Shown in pieces: positions 1 to 12,106 of a stretch of 64,000 bases of DNA. The position numbers and the translations under genes were made by a program. The stretch is from Sciurus carolinensis (taxonomy: Eukaryota; Chordata; Mammalia; Rodentia; Sciuridae). The notes below the pieces were generated by a model. The model searched no databases. It saw nothing but the letters and a program-made list of their open reading frames with translations, and was not told where the DNA came from. Within the stretch, counting starts at the first letter, position 1. Each line of letters begins with the position of its first letter. The DNA lies in the NCBI RefSeq assembly GCF_902686445.1, contig NC_062223.1, forward strand, positions 61,811,498-61,875,497, given 5' to 3'.

Positions 1-254
1 CTATTGTTAGTGTTGACATCCAGAAATAAGTATTATAGTGCAATTAGCAGTGGGGACGTACTGGAGTTCACCATGCCTTCTATGAACATACATTGTGCTG
101 ATAGGAAAATCTGGGTTCTAGTTGTAGTTCTGCCATTAAAGGTAATGATGATCAGAAGGAGGATGGTGATGGTCTTGATAGTAAGAGCCACTACCATTCT
201 GCCATGTTCAAAAGCATCTGACACATTGACTTGAATGCTTACAACCACCCTCTA

Positions 255-370
255 ATGTGGATATGATTATTTGCCCCCATTTTACATAAGAGGAAACTGA
301 GGCTTACAGAAGTTAACTAATTTATCAAGATCACAATAACTGGCATGTGATGGGATTAGAATCCTGTTGG
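255..370 (-). mobile_element. MIR SINE
   Basis: The reverse MIR core is clear: CCCATTTTACATAAGAGG, AAACTGAGGCTTACAGAAGT and GGGATTAGAATCC. Confidence 0.8.
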
Positions 371-1649
371 TCCAAGAGTCCCTGATCCCAGGCTATTAGC
401 CTCTAGGTGGTGTTTTCCCATCACTAAATTGTTGTGTGAGTTTGGGCCAGATGCTTCTCCCAGGGCCTCAACTCCCTATGGCCCAGGGCTTTTATAGTTG
501 TAGTAGGCAAAAGAGTTGGCTTGAGAAAGACAGTGGAGGTTCCTGGGGAAGCCAAATCTCCCCCACTGGGCATATCACCCTCCTCCTCCCTGCATATGAA
601 TTCCCTCCTGGCTGCCAGGGCAGCTCTCAGGCTCATCTGAACATGCAAATCAGAATTAATTATTCAAGACCAGGCCTAGTTTGCATACCAATTCCATTTT
701 CTTCTGTGTGGGAAGGTTCTCACCCCTTTTAACAGTTTAGAATAATGTGCATCAGACCTTAAAAATAAAAACAAAAGTTAAAAAAAAAAATAAAACTGGA
801 GGAAGGATAAGCTGGTTTCTTTTCCTGGTTGCTCTTCCTGACTGTGCTTCCTGGCTGGGGCTGAGCTGAAGCTGGCTATAACCCAGGAGGGCAGAGATGC
901 CAGCAGGCCGGGATCACGGACCAGGGGGTTCTTGAATTTGTAGATCATGGATATCTTTGAGACTCTGATAAAAGCTATGGACTCTATTCTCCAGAAAAAC
1001 CATAAACATGAATTGCAGCATAAAATTATGGGGTGTCCCCTGAGAATATGAAGCTCAGTCATGAACCTCTGGTTGAGTCTAGAATGTTTCAAACCAGAAC
1101 TATTGTAAAGATGAAGGCCAATCTGATTCCTGTACGTGCAGGTATGTCAATGAAAGTTAGGAAAGATGCCTAAGGCAGTGACCCAGTCTAGTGGAACAGT
1201 TTACCTGAACTGCCTAGAGATCCCTATATCTTGATTGAGACAAAGGTGGACCAGGGCTTACCTTAAGGCACCAGAACCTTGATTTGTTCACTGGAACAAA
1301 TCATTCATACGTGTTAAAGGAAGATGTCTTCAACTACATTTCTGCAAAAGAAGTAAAAATGTTCTTCTAAATTATAGCATTTGATGTGACCAGACTATAA
1401 AAATAACTGCATAGAAACAAAGATGAGAAAAAAATGAAACTTTCAAGGCAGTTATCTCTGGATGGCATAACAATGGATCCTAATTTTCTTTTTGCTGCTT
1501 TTCTATATTTTTTTCTAATTTTTCAATAATGAAAAGTTTTGTCTTAAGATAAAAAACACATGAAGTTGACACAGAAAATTTTAAAAGACCAGTGGATGGC
1601 CCATGACTGGTCTCTGAGAACAGAAACAAATGTGTTCCATCATGATATT

Positions 1650-1654
<5 letters not shown>
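371..1654. other. Unassigned intergenic sequence
   Basis: No gene or repeat family recognised. Open frames on both strands are short and have no protein-like features. Confidence 0.6.

Positions 1655-1696
<42 letters not shown>
1655..1696. repeat. (AT)n microsatellite
   Basis: About 21 uninterrupted AT units. Confidence 0.95.
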
Positions 1697-1698
<2 letters not shown>

Positions 1699-1899
1699 AT
1701 TAAGAGTTAGATTAACATGTTGGAAGAGAATGATAAACTCAATTCAAGAAAAGAAAAGAAAGCTGGCCAGAGAAGAAACAGAAGAATTAATTATCCACTC
1801 AGAAAGCAGAGAACAGAAACCAAGGTACACACGCTGTCACCCAGCCACTCCCCCCAACCCCCATTGCCACCAAGAGAAAGAGACAAAAAGTCACACACT

Positions 1900-2050
1900 G
1901 GCTCCTGACACACTCAAGAGACTTGGCAGTGATTTCATCCAGAGTTCTAGGTCACAGCCTTAATCTTTTCAATAAACTTCCCTTTTGCTAAGCTGGTTTG
2001 AGAGGGCTTGTTCTCATGTAACCAAATAGTACTTAAGACAGTGTGAAGCC
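1900..2050 (+). mobile_element. Possible old LTR or L1 tail
   Basis: TCAATAAACTTCCCTTTTGC, TAAGCTGGTTTGAG and TTCTCATGTAACCAAATAG resemble the end of old mammalian retroelements with an AATAAA. Class uncertain. Confidence 0.35.
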
Positions 2051-2099
2051 AAACAGAACCAGTGTGTCTACCCCATGAGTGCCTGGGACAGCTGAGTGA

Positions 2100-2245
2100 G
2101 TGTGGGTGACATCTGAGAAATTATGTGTAACATCTGCATGGGTGTGTTTGTGTAACAGGCTGAGTGTGTGTAACATTCAAGCGTTTGTGACATCTTGAGA
2201 GAGTGTGTGCGAGAGATCAAAGTAAGTGTATGTAGCACCGGAATA
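2100..2245 (+). repeat. Degenerate GTGT(A)ACATCTG minisatellite-like tract
   Basis: The words GTGACATCTG, GTGTAACATCTG, GTGTAACAGG, GTGTAACATT and GTGACATCTT recur every 16-27 bp. Confidence 0.6.
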
Positions 2246-2299
2246 AGTATGCATAGTTAGCTGGAGTCAATAAATGTTTAAATCTGTGACCTGTCAGTT

Positions 2300-4230
2300 G
2301 TAATTTTTATCAATTTCCCCTCCACAATCTGGTCTTATATTCAGCCCAAGGGTCCCATCTTTGCAAATCTCACCTGAGACCAGAGTAGACTTTCTCTGGA
2401 AGCTTTTCTGTCCAGGTTCATAGACTAGCAGACAGAAGAGCAGCCAGTCAAAACTCCTCCCCTTCCTGATCTTCAGCCACTGTCAGCTGATTTTCTGTAG
2501 CCCCTTCAGAAGACTCCAGTTACAGATTAAGAAGCAGCTCCTTCCTCCTTGATCTTAGCATTGGGCCAGCATCTCATTTAACACTCAGAACAACCCTTGA
2601 GTGTATTCAGAGCAGAGATAGCTATTCCTGTGTAACTCCAGATCCCCTTTGCTAGTGATTTGACTTTGAAGGACCCTGAACCTGCAGAATGGACAAGATA
2701 TAATTCAGAAGTGCTGGGAAGGTAGTCTTGTTTTGATGGCTTCTTGGCATTGTTTTATTTGGACAACCAATGAAATGGAGATTGCTGCATGCTAAAGCCC
2801 TACTGGAAGGGTTTCATCAACCTTCTTTCATCAAGGCAGAATACCCAGGAGACATATGACCTGGGCAAGCACAGCCTATAGCTGAGAGGTATTTCTGAAG
2901 CTTTACCAAGAATATGAGGAGACTGACAGTATTCAGTGGACACCACAAGTCCGTATCTGACTTGGCTGAATCCTAGACGAAGTATCTATTATTTCAACAT
3001 GTGGTGAGGCCACTGGGGAGTGGGCACTGATTGGCAGCTGACCTTACTTAGTGCTGCTTACTTCTTTGCTGGCCAATGAGAACTAGTCAGGCCCTGGCAC
3101 CATTTTATTGACCATTGCAGTGGCCAATGAAATTGTGTAGATTAGTTTCTAGTTTATTCCCCAAATATACCTGCCTCTCCCAGATCTGAATTCCTACAAC
3201 CGGACTTGAAACTCTACTGGGACTTGTCCTGTAAAGGGAACTCTCTGACTCCAGTCCTATCCTTGCCCAGGTTTTATCTAGAATAATATCCATGCTTGGC
3301 ACCTCGCTGTAAGTTCATCAGAGTCTTTCTTGGGAGCAGGATTTTAGGAGAAAGATGTGGGGAGTAGATACAGAACTTGGCTAAGGTAGGGAACAGAGAG
3401 AGAATGTGGAAATACAAAGGTGGAAGCCCAGGAGATAAACTGTACCAAGATGTCAGTTTGCAGAAGGCCTGTCTACTCACTTTCAAAGTGGTAATCCCTG
3501 TGGCTGAGCCCTAATGAAATGATTTCTGGGTGTTGGGCACAGTTTAAAGCACTTTCTATATATTAACCCTCTTAATCTTTTTTCTCCCCAGCTATTGGAA
3601 CTTACTACTTTGCACCAATGAAGTAATTTATGTGCTAAAAGATGACCAAAATGGTGAAGATGAATAGATGTCATAGTGAGACAATAAGAAAAAAGAGACT
3701 ATCCCAGAAGATAAATCCTTTGAGTCACTGATATTAGTTTAGAAAACATTTTCCTGCTCATAATCTCCATAACCATTTTCAGTATATATATTTTACTCTG
3801 GATGACTTTTTCCCACTTGGCTAAGAAACCATCAAATGAAAAATGGTAGATTTCTATTAAAATAGAAGACAAAATCATAAGCACCACTATTAATGAGGTG
3901 ATTTAAAAATATATATATTCAATCAAGAGTAATTGAGGCTGAGCATAGTAAGTCATAGAAAATTATAAACTATGCCCACTCTAGGGCATGACTGACTATT
4001 AAAATCTTTTTCACACCATTGCCTACAGAAAGCAGCTGGGCACTATGCCACCAGGGAGGTGGCAGCAGAATGGCCTCATTCCCTAAACAGGCTTGCAAAG
4101 AAGAGGACAATCAGATGGATTGCTGAATCAAACTTAACTCTTTTTATACCATGGCAAATGAATTTTTCGACAAAGAACTATTAAGAAATGATTCCTCAAG
4201 AGCAAGCCATGAAATGGCTTATTTATTGGG
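2300..4230. other. Unassigned intergenic sequence
   Basis: No gene recognised. Three CCAAT-type words (GATTGGC, GGCCAATGAG, GGCCAATGAA) cluster at 3030-3130. Confidence 0.5.
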
Positions 4231-4234
4231 AAAA

Positions 4235-4425
4235 CATTTATTGAATAAATTTATTAATCACCCACTATACACTTTTGCATCAGTTATATCATTTAATTTA
4301 ATTCTAAAAACAACTCTATGTAGCCCATTTTATTCAATCTTGTGCACAAAGGCAAAAACTGGAGTTAAGAGAAGTCAAAGAGATCTGCACAGCATCATTA
4401 GAGTGACCCATAGCAGAGCTGCCGT
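4235..4425 (-). mobile_element. MIR SINE
   Basis: ATTTATTGAATAAATTTATT, CAGTTATATCATTTAATTTA and GGAGTTAAGAGAAGTCAAAG follow reverse MIR order. Confidence 0.6.
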
Positions 4426-5194
4426 TGTATATTTTTGACTCCACTCCAGAGCTCTGTCAGCGTTCCACAGTTGCCTGCTTTCTGTGCTGCATTGCTCAGC
4501 CATAGCTCAATAGAGACCAACAAATATCAGTTATCTAGAATTTCTGGCACCCGACAATTTTAACATCCGTCCCTTTTTTACTCAGATTTAGAAAATCTTC
4601 TCTCTCAACTTTTGTCATTGATAAGCTTGGAATCATGCCTGCGTCTTTTTTCTGGTGCTGGCCAATGGGGAGTACATGGGAAATCAAAATATTTTTAGGA
4701 AGGAGCTACTTGCAGAAATGATCTCTTGGAGAATATTTTTGTCTTTGGACAGTAGACTTGGAAGCATGATAGGAACCCAAGTATTGGGATCCCTAAATTT
4801 CCAAGTTCTCCTATCCAGTTCCTATCTTTTTGCAACTCTCCTTTTGTCCCGCACACCTCCACCCCACCTCCTTCCCAAATTATAGATTAGAATTTAGAAA
4901 GAGGGGCATATCTGACTTGGCTGTGGGGTGGTCTTAGCATATATCTTTTGTTTCTTTCTAATAAATGCTTAATATGATACTACATTGTTGTGTTATACCC
5001 CCATAATCTAAAAACAAAATTAAAAAAAGGAAAAACAAACCAAGGAAAAATAAAATTCTATTTAGGTGACATGTTTGATGTGGTAGGACCTATTTTGTCA
5101 AAGTTTGAGGCCACACTGTAAGGCAAAGGAACTCTAAACAAAGCATTAATTAACAAAGTTTCCAGTTTCAAATTCACCATTTATTATTGGGGCC

Positions 5195-5330
5195 ACCATG
5201 TTTATTTAACCTCTCTAAGCTCAATTTCTTCACCTTCAGGTGGAACTAATGATACTCATCTACTTCACAAGATGTCTGCATAATGAGTATGAAAATATTT
5301 AGAACATTTAAAAAGTACTATAAAAATTAT
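5195..5330 (+). mobile_element. MIR SINE fragment
   Basis: TTTAACCTCTCTAAGCTCAA, TTTCTTCACCTTCAGGTGG and ACTAATGATACTCATCTAC fit the MIR core. Confidence 0.6.
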
Positions 5331-5424
5331 GTATGTCTTGTGCTTGTGGCGTGTCCCAAAGAATTCCAATCTCTGATAGATGCAATTCAAGCATTACCTG
5401 GACCATAAATGGAACAGCATGAAA

Positions 5425-5605
5425 AGAGCAAAGGCTTTCGGATCAGACTGAGGTTGGTTCAAACGGTGACTCTACCCCTGACTAGGCAAATGCCCTGGAA
5501 CAAATTAATTATCCTCATGGAGTCTCAGTTTCTTGTCTCTAAAGTGAAAAGAGCAACACTTTCCTCATTTAGTTATAGAGAGGGCTGCAGTGATGTGATG
5601 GCAAA
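5425..5605 (+). mobile_element. MIR SINE
   Basis: GGATCAGACTGAGGTTGGTT, GACTCTACCCCTGACTAGGC and GAGTCTCAGTTTCTTGTCTC fit MIR. A 67-codon open frame here is fortuitous. Confidence 0.7.
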
Positions 5606-6364
5606 TGATTAACAACTAGAATTCTCAACGATGACAAAGCCCTGGTTTTAGCATTTACTGGTTTCCATGGTGTAAATACTCTCACAGAGGCAAAACTTCA
5701 AGTTACCAGTATTTCACAACTGAATGCCAACTTGGGAAGAGACATGCACAACTGGCTCACAAGTCAGCCTGAGTCAGATTAGATGAGTTAATGGTAATGA
5801 AGATGCAGGACAAGTGTCCCGCTTACTAGGATGAGTATTCATTCACTTCACTTCACTTAGACCCTGTCCTCCAAATCTCAGAATATGGGGCAGATACTGA
5901 AGCAAGCTGGAAATTAAAAAAAAAAAAAAAATCTATAATGGATTCATTGCTGGAGTAAAGAAAATAAGGGTCATAACTGGAAATAACTGGTGTTGCAGTA
6001 AGGACCATGAAACTACAGGAAGATAATCAGAAAAAGGAGACTATTTCCCCCAAAACCTGGACACAGAGAGGGTCCTGGAATTGATACCCACTCATCTAGG
6101 CCATCCTCACTCCATCATCTCCTAGGAAACTGGGGTCATGTGGGACTAGTTGCCTAGCAACAACGCCTACCTCTTTACTCTTCTATATCCCATGTGTCCT
6201 GACCACTAGTGACATTCCCTCCCCAGAGGCCACAGCATATCCCGGCAACACATCTGTCTACTGCAGCCCCTCTGCCCCAGGCCAGACCAAGGACCATTTA
6301 ACCTGAGCACACTTGCCCTAGAAATCCAGAATTCTCTCTGCTGTCATGGAAGAAAAGCATAAAA

Positions 6365-6520
6365 GATAAAGAGCCCAGACCAATAGCCAGGAGGCTTGGA
6401 GTCTACTCTTAGCTCCATGCTGGACCAGCTGCTGTGGGACCTTGGAAAATTTACTTGACTATTCTGAGTTTTTGTTTCTTCATCAGCCAAATGGAGATTT
6501 TCTTCAAATCTGTACAATGG
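6365..6520 (+). mobile_element. MIR SINE
   Basis: AGGAGGCTTGGAGTCTACTC, TGTGGGACCTTGGAAAAT and GTTTCTTCATCAGCCAAATG fit MIR. Confidence 0.7.
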
Positions 6521-6529
6521 GGATTTTCT

Positions 6530-7685
6530 TTCATCTGCAGAAGTCCTGCTGGGCCTCACACTGGTTGCCTTCAGGTCCATGTGTTTGACCAGTCTTCTGA
6601 AGTACATCAAGTGCCAGAGGAGATGATCTCCAGCAATACCGGCATCAAATAGACCTCCAGCCTCTCCAGAGTTCCCCAAAGCTACACTGAGTCCTTGGCA
6701 TAAGGAAACCAGAGATGAGTGAAGCCAGCTCTCCTGTAGGACAAAACAGGTGACATGTGGACTCTGAAGAGGGTATATGTTCCTGCCCTTAACCATTGTA
6801 TACCCATTTGTTCAGGCAGCCCGGAATCCTGCCCAAAGCTCTTTCTCTCCAAGAAGGAAATTGGCAGTCAGGGGGGAAGTGAGCAGCTCTCAGATTGGAC
6901 TTGATTAGGGACCAATTTGGGCCTGTTAGCCAAGTCTCCAGTATCATCTCAGCCAATTACTGGCCTAGCCTGGCCTGCAGCTGGCTGCTCCCTTCCAAGC
7001 TGGACACTTTCACTTCCAGCAGAGCTCTCCCCTGTGCCTGAGGCAAGAGACCAGGGTGACTGTGGCCCATTAAAAAGAGGGTAAGAGAAATAACTCACTC
7101 AGTAAGGTAATAGTGTGGGAGCGGCTTGAGCCACTGCCTTAATTAAAAAAAAAAAAAAGCCCAATAAACAGTCTTGTGGCTTGTGTATAATAAGTATGAG
7201 AATTTATAAACTCTCCTCAGCTATGGGGCTCTGATGACTATTAAACTTTGCGTCTGGCAGAGGAATTTCAGCTTGATGGGCTAACAGCTTTTCCACTTCT
7301 GCCAAACCAAACAGGCTGGCAACCCAGGAGGGAGGCCGGGGAGCCCGTGCTCAGACTGCCCCCCATGCTTGCAGAGGTTCCTTGGGTTGGGCCATCTCCC
7401 AACCAGGGCTGGCCCTTAGGAACACCAGCCTGTGTCTGATGACTCTCCTTCCTGCAACTTTCCATGGGCTCCTGCCTCCCTCCAGAAGGCATCCCTGCAG
7501 CAACACAGGTGAAAAGGGTTGGCTCTGGCAGTAAGGCCTCTTCCTGGGGGCGGGTGCTGCCTGCCCGGCCCCTTCTTACCTCCCTGTTTCCCGCCTCCCC
7601 TCGTGCTCTTTTTGTTCAACCTCTTTCCTGCGGCCTTTGCTTCTGCAGCACTCTGCTCTGCCTCTCACCAACCCCATATTCTTGC
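6530..7685. other. Unassigned, moderately GC-rich, possible regulatory sequence
   Basis: No transposon recognised in this 1.1 kb. The part at 6890-7260 holds many AT-core words (CCATTAAAAAG, CCTTAATTAA, AATTTATAAACTC) in otherwise GC-rich sequence. Overlapping open frames on both strands look fortuitous. Confidence 0.4.
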
Positions 7686-7689
7686 CAGG

Positions 7690-7910
7690 TGTAGGGTGGT
7701 GGTTTAGAGCACCCATCCTGTGCTGAACCTGGAGTTTGAACCCCAGCACCACCACTCACCAGCTGTTTAATATGGGGCAAGTTTCTTCACCTGTCAGGAC
7801 TCTTGGTTCCTCCACCATGAAATGGGGAATCTGTTCCCACTGGGGTTATATGCGTGTGCATGTGTGTGTTTGTGGCATTATGCTTGGGACATAGTATTGT
7901 ACAGCTATTT
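7690..7910 (+). mobile_element. MIR SINE
   Basis: GGTGGTGGTTTAGAGCACCC, GGAGTTTGAACCCCAGCACC, CACCAGCTGTTTAATATGGG and ATGAAATGGGGAATC fit MIR, including the tRNA-derived head. Confidence 0.8.
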
Positions 7911-7921
7911 GTTATTATCCT

Positions 7922-8105
7922 TTAAGACACGTGTCAGCAAACTACCACCTGTGGGGAGAATTCATCTGTTTTCATAAATGGGGTTATGGAGCACAGCCAC
8001 AGCCTGCTACCTGTTGTCCATGGCTGTTCTCCTGCTATAATGGGCAGAGTAAGCATTTGTCACTGAGTTTCTGACAAAGCCTTAACTATTTACTATCTGC
8101 CTTTT
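7922..8105. mobile_element. Ancient DNA-transposon-like repeat
   Basis: GTCAGCAAACTACCACCTG, TTATGGAGCACAGCCACAGC, TGTCCATGGCTGTTCTCC and TATTTACTATCTGCC match a widespread old mammalian non-coding repeat. I do not assign a subfamily. Confidence 0.5.
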
Positions 8106-8254
8106 GGTGGAGGAATTCCGTTGCTCCTTATGACTCGATAAAGGAGAAGCCCACTCTCGTACCCCGTCCCCAGGCTGTGATGGGCACACTCCTTCACGAA
8201 CCATGCCCCTTGCCTTCTCTTTTGCAGACTTATCTTAGTGTCTCAGTGACCTGT

Positions 8255-8340
8255 AGGGGTATCCACCATTGACTGTGAGCCCTCAAGGGGATGAACCACA
8301 TTTTCTTCATTTGCTTTTCTCCCACAAGGCATACAGGATA
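8255..8340 (+). mobile_element. L2-like 3'-end fragment
   Basis: ACTGTGAGCCCTCAAGGGGA then TTTCTTCATTTGC and AAGGCATAC follow L2 order weakly. Confidence 0.4.
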
Positions 8341-8551
8341 CATTATACAGAATGGATGACGGAGGGAGGGATTGTACCTTGAGCCACCAGGAGACCCAAG
8401 CATAAACCTAGTAACTGAGCAATGCTGCCCCAGGAAGGCCTCACCCTTGTCTTCTTATCTGTGTTCCCCGAGACAGAGCCATTTCAGAATAAAACAGCTT
8501 CAAAAACGTGAGCTGACAGGGAAGAAGGAAGGACAACCTTGATATCCACAC

Positions 8552-8650
8552 ATATTTTCTTTTTTTAAAAATTTATTTATTTTGATTCATTGTAAACAAA
8601 TGGGGTACAACTTGTTTCTCTGGTTGACATATTTTCAATATTATAAATTC
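8552..8650 (-). mobile_element. L1 3'-end fragment, antisense
   Basis: TTTGATTCATTGTAAACAAA, GGGGTACAACTTGTTTCTC and TGGTTGACA are the reverse of the L1 tail seen at 12810-12870. It is short and diverged. Confidence 0.65.
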
Positions 8651-8659
8651 TCAGGGTTT

Positions 8660-9780
8660 CAAAGTCTCACTTCTTCCTCTTTACCCTCTTTCTTCAACGT
8701 TAGCATAGTGCTCAGAGGTGGCTTGCCAAGCTACTCACACAAGGTTTGAGGATGGGTGGTGGTGAGATAGGAATAGGACCGAGACTCAAGAAACACAACA
8801 GGAAATAATGTCTCCAAGTCATGCAGAAGCTGAGAAAATGGAACCATGGCCAAGATGGGTTTCCTTGAACTTTCTTCTGCTTAGACTTTGGTCAAGACAA
8901 GCAGGGAAGCTAAGCTTGAAGATAAAGGTGCAGGGAAGAAGAATGCTATGACCTAAGGCACATCCAATGTCACATTCACATCAGGCGCTAACTCTCAGCC
9001 TTAAATACTCAGTCTCGGCACTAGACACGCAAAGTTTTCTATGCAGCACAGAGGAAGGAGGGAATTTAGCTAGGGGTAGGAAAATAAACAAAAAAGGAAC
9101 CTCAGTCCCTGCCTTCAGGGAGTCCATCATCTAATGACAGGTTAAAAACAGAAGGATTGTAATTGTCCTTGTAAACCTGAGTGAAAACCTGACCAACAAG
9201 GTGTACAATGAACCCCAAGGACTGGATTGGATCCTATTACTGTGAAATCTCAGTTTAACCGAGGATTCCCAGCCAGTGACGCACTTACTGTAAGCAATAT
9301 TTAAAACAATAAAATCTCCCATAACAGGAAAAGAATTCAAAGAAGCCCTTGGGGTCTTTGTAAAAAGGTTTGGCTTATATAAACACTCACCTCGTAAATT
9401 AGGTACCAAAGAATACTGAAACAAAAAGATCAGGTGAGGTGCAATTTTGACAGTTACCAAGAGGACTGAGGGTAGCAAAAATCCTAGAACCAGAAAGCAC
9501 CATAATCTCAGCATTTTCTGAAGTATGTTCTCTAGGATATTTCTAAATATTTTCTCTAGGCATTTTTTAAAAGAACATCTTTGCCATAAAACTTTAGTAT
9601 GTTTTTATGCAGTGTGATTCTTATAAAGGGATAAAACCTACATTTACTTATCATTTCTCACATGTTTCACATGTAAGACACATGTACAGAGCATCACTCA
9701 GCTCTCATGTGCTACAGAGCACAATTAGGGATAAGGTAATGCCAATATTATGAGTTTTTGAGGAAAGAATGACTGATCTG
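8660..9780. other. Unassigned intergenic sequence
   Basis: No gene or clear repeat. The 127-codon minus-strand frame at 9131-9514 is hydrophobic at its start but has no recognisable domain. Confidence 0.5.
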
Positions 9781-9784
9781 TTTT

Positions 9785-9850
9785 GGTATCATGAGTGCTT
9801 AGGACAGAACCTGGCACATACTAGGTCCTTAGAAAATGTTGGTAGATGGA
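9785..9850 (+). mobile_element. MIR tail fragment
   Basis: GTGCTTAGGACAGAACCTGG, CACATACTAGGTCC and AGAAAATGTTGG fit the MIR 3' tail. Confidence 0.5.
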
Positions 9851-9989
9851 ACCCACCTCCACTAAGTGGCTGATGTCCTGAGCTCAAAGCTTGAATCTTT
9901 CCTAGCCTCAGACCTGTGCAGACACTCAATAGCCCAGAGACAGTGGAGAAAAGTTTAATGAGGAAGTTTCTCCAGTTCCCAGACTCCAA

Positions 9990-10865
9990 TTAAGCTCAAT
10001 TTAGAACGCTAGCCCAGGTATTTGTCCCATTAGCTTTGGATAAAGGCTACTCTTCCTTGAGAGATAATTGAGTCACATTCTTCTGAAATGGCAAAGGCCT
10101 ATGGACCTTGATGTGACCAGCTAGTTCATGACTACCCCAAAGTAGTCATCATACAAGGAAAATGTCATGGGTCAATTTCATCTGAAATAGCAGGTTTTCC
10201 CAGTTGGTAGCATTTTAGAAAATGTTTTAACAGAAATGTTCTTGCCAGATAAAAATAAGTTTCTAATAATCTCCATGAACAAAATTCTATAACACTTTTG
10301 CTATTCCTTTACAGACACTATTAAAGTGCCTGAAAATTATAGAAATTATTTTATCGGCTACATTAATTTCCTCTTGAAACATCTCAACATATCAACTCAA
10401 AATTAAGCATCAGAATTCTGCAGTTGCATTTAAATATGTTAATAATCATAGATAAACAAACCTAAGGCTGAAATTGTCCACAAAGAATGGAGGGCAGCTT
10501 GTTGGAGGTTCACAAACACAATGTAGGATAATTATATGCTAAAACACTTAACCTTGGGAACACACAGAAAATTTACAAAGATCAATTGCTCATAAAAAAA
10601 GAAAAAGTTTTTAATCAAATGAGAGAGTTATCTAGTAAATGCTTAGAAAATTGATGGGGATTCCTTTGATAACACCATTTTGATTTGATTAGTTGTACTA
10701 TTTTTGTATCTTTAGTAAACAGGGTTTGATTATACCACTGAGCTCCTTTTCTGCAGAAATATTACAAACTCATTAGTGGCTAAGAAGAAAGTATAGAAGG
10801 AGGATTCAAAAACCACTTTTAAAAGCACAATGCACCCTGATCTCTCCCTCTTTTTATTTTCTGGT
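9990..10865. other. Unassigned AT-rich intergenic sequence
   Basis: Nothing recognised. Confidence 0.5.
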
Positions 10866-10867
10866 GG

Positions 10868-11245
10868 CATTAGTTTGCTTGGGCTGCCCCAACAAACATC
10901 ACAGATTGGGTGGCTCAAAATAACATTTATTTTCTCATAATTCTACAGACTAGAAGTCAGAGATGAAGATGCCGGCAAGGCTGGTTTCTTCTGAGCCTCT
11001 CTCCTTAGCTAGCAAATGATCCTCTTTTCCTATGTCTTCCCATGATCTTCCTTCTGTGGCCACTGGTGTCTGAATTTTCTCTTCTTATAAGGACACCAGT
11101 CATACTGGATTAGACTTTTTCCTAGCAACCTCATTTCAACTTAAAATTCCTCTTTAAAGGCCCTGACTCCAAATACAGTCACGTTCAGAAGTACTAGGGG
11201 TTAGAAATTCAATATACATATTTGGGGGGAGGGGCACAAACTTTC
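10868..11245 (-). mobile_element. MLT1-type LTR, antisense
   Basis: The plus strand carries the familiar reverse MLT1 blocks: TTAGTTTGCTTGGGCTGCC, GGGTGGCTCAAAATAACA, TTCTACAGACTAGAAGTC, AAGGACACCAGTCATACTGG and ACTAGGGGTTAGAAATTC. It is diverged and has no clear target duplication. Confidence 0.75.
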
Positions 11246-11275
11246 TCTTCTTCCATCTAATAAAAGGCTATTACT

Positions 11276-11500
11276 GCCAGGCATGGTGGTAGACGCCTGT
11301 AATCCCAGCGGCTGGAGAGGCTGAGGCAGGAGGATCACAAGTTCAAAGCCAGCCTCAGCAAAAGTGAGGCACTAAACAACTCAGTGAGATCCTGTCTCTA
11401 AATAAAATACAAAATAGGACTGGGGATGTGGCTCAGTGGTTGAGGGCCCCTGAGTTCAATCCCTGGTAGCTGCTCCCTCCAAAAAAAAAAAAAAAAAAAA
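11276..11500 (+). mobile_element. B1-dID dimeric SINE
   Basis: A B1-like left half (GCCAGGCATGGTGGTAGACG, then GAGGCTGAGGCAGGAGGATC) is joined to an ID-like right half (GGACTGGGGATGTGGCTCAG, then GAGTTCAATCCCTGG) and ends in a run of 20 A. Partial target duplications CTATTACTGCC and CTATTGCTGCC flank it. This dimer is a marker of squirrel-related rodents. Confidence 0.9.
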
Positions 11501-12106
11501 GGTCTATTGCTGCCTTTAAAACTCACCCTTAAAATTTTACTTTTATACCACTTGTCTCTGTCACCCATACCAAGTCACAAATGCTTCTGTTGGTTGCTTC
11601 TGCCATGTTTCTCTTCCCTGAATCCCCATCAGCCCCACACAGTTTCTTACAACAGCTTTTCCCTTGGCCTCTCCTGACATCAGCAGGCAGAATGACCTTT
11701 CTACATGAAAGCCTTTTAACCACTTCCCTGCTGAAAATCTGGCTATTTAAATACCCCAGTTTCTAAAACGTGTCATTTATATTTCTATAGATTTGGCTAA
11801 AGGAAAGAATTAGAATGTTGTACAAATACATACTTGCAAAGACTTTTGTTACCAATTGTTTACAATGGAGAAAATTAAAAATCACCCAAATCTCCAATAA
11901 TAGAAGATGGTTAAATAAATTCTAGGAGTGTATCCATGCATTAAAGTACCATGTGCTTTAATACCACCCGAAAGATAAGGCCTTGTTTGTCAACAATGAA
12001 AAAATAGTTCATCTGTTAAATTAGAAAACAACAACAAAAATCTGAATAAACAATGAGGCATATGTATATATTTTATATGTATATGTTCTTATTTAAAATA
12101 AGAATC

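Noticed and set aside
6344..6796. 150-codon minus-strand frame
   Set aside because: It overlaps a MIR and has no protein-like features.
9131..9514. 127-codon minus-strand frame with a hydrophobic, signal-like start
   Set aside because: No recognisable domain, no promoter or splice context; leucine-rich starts arise easily from AT-rich DNA.
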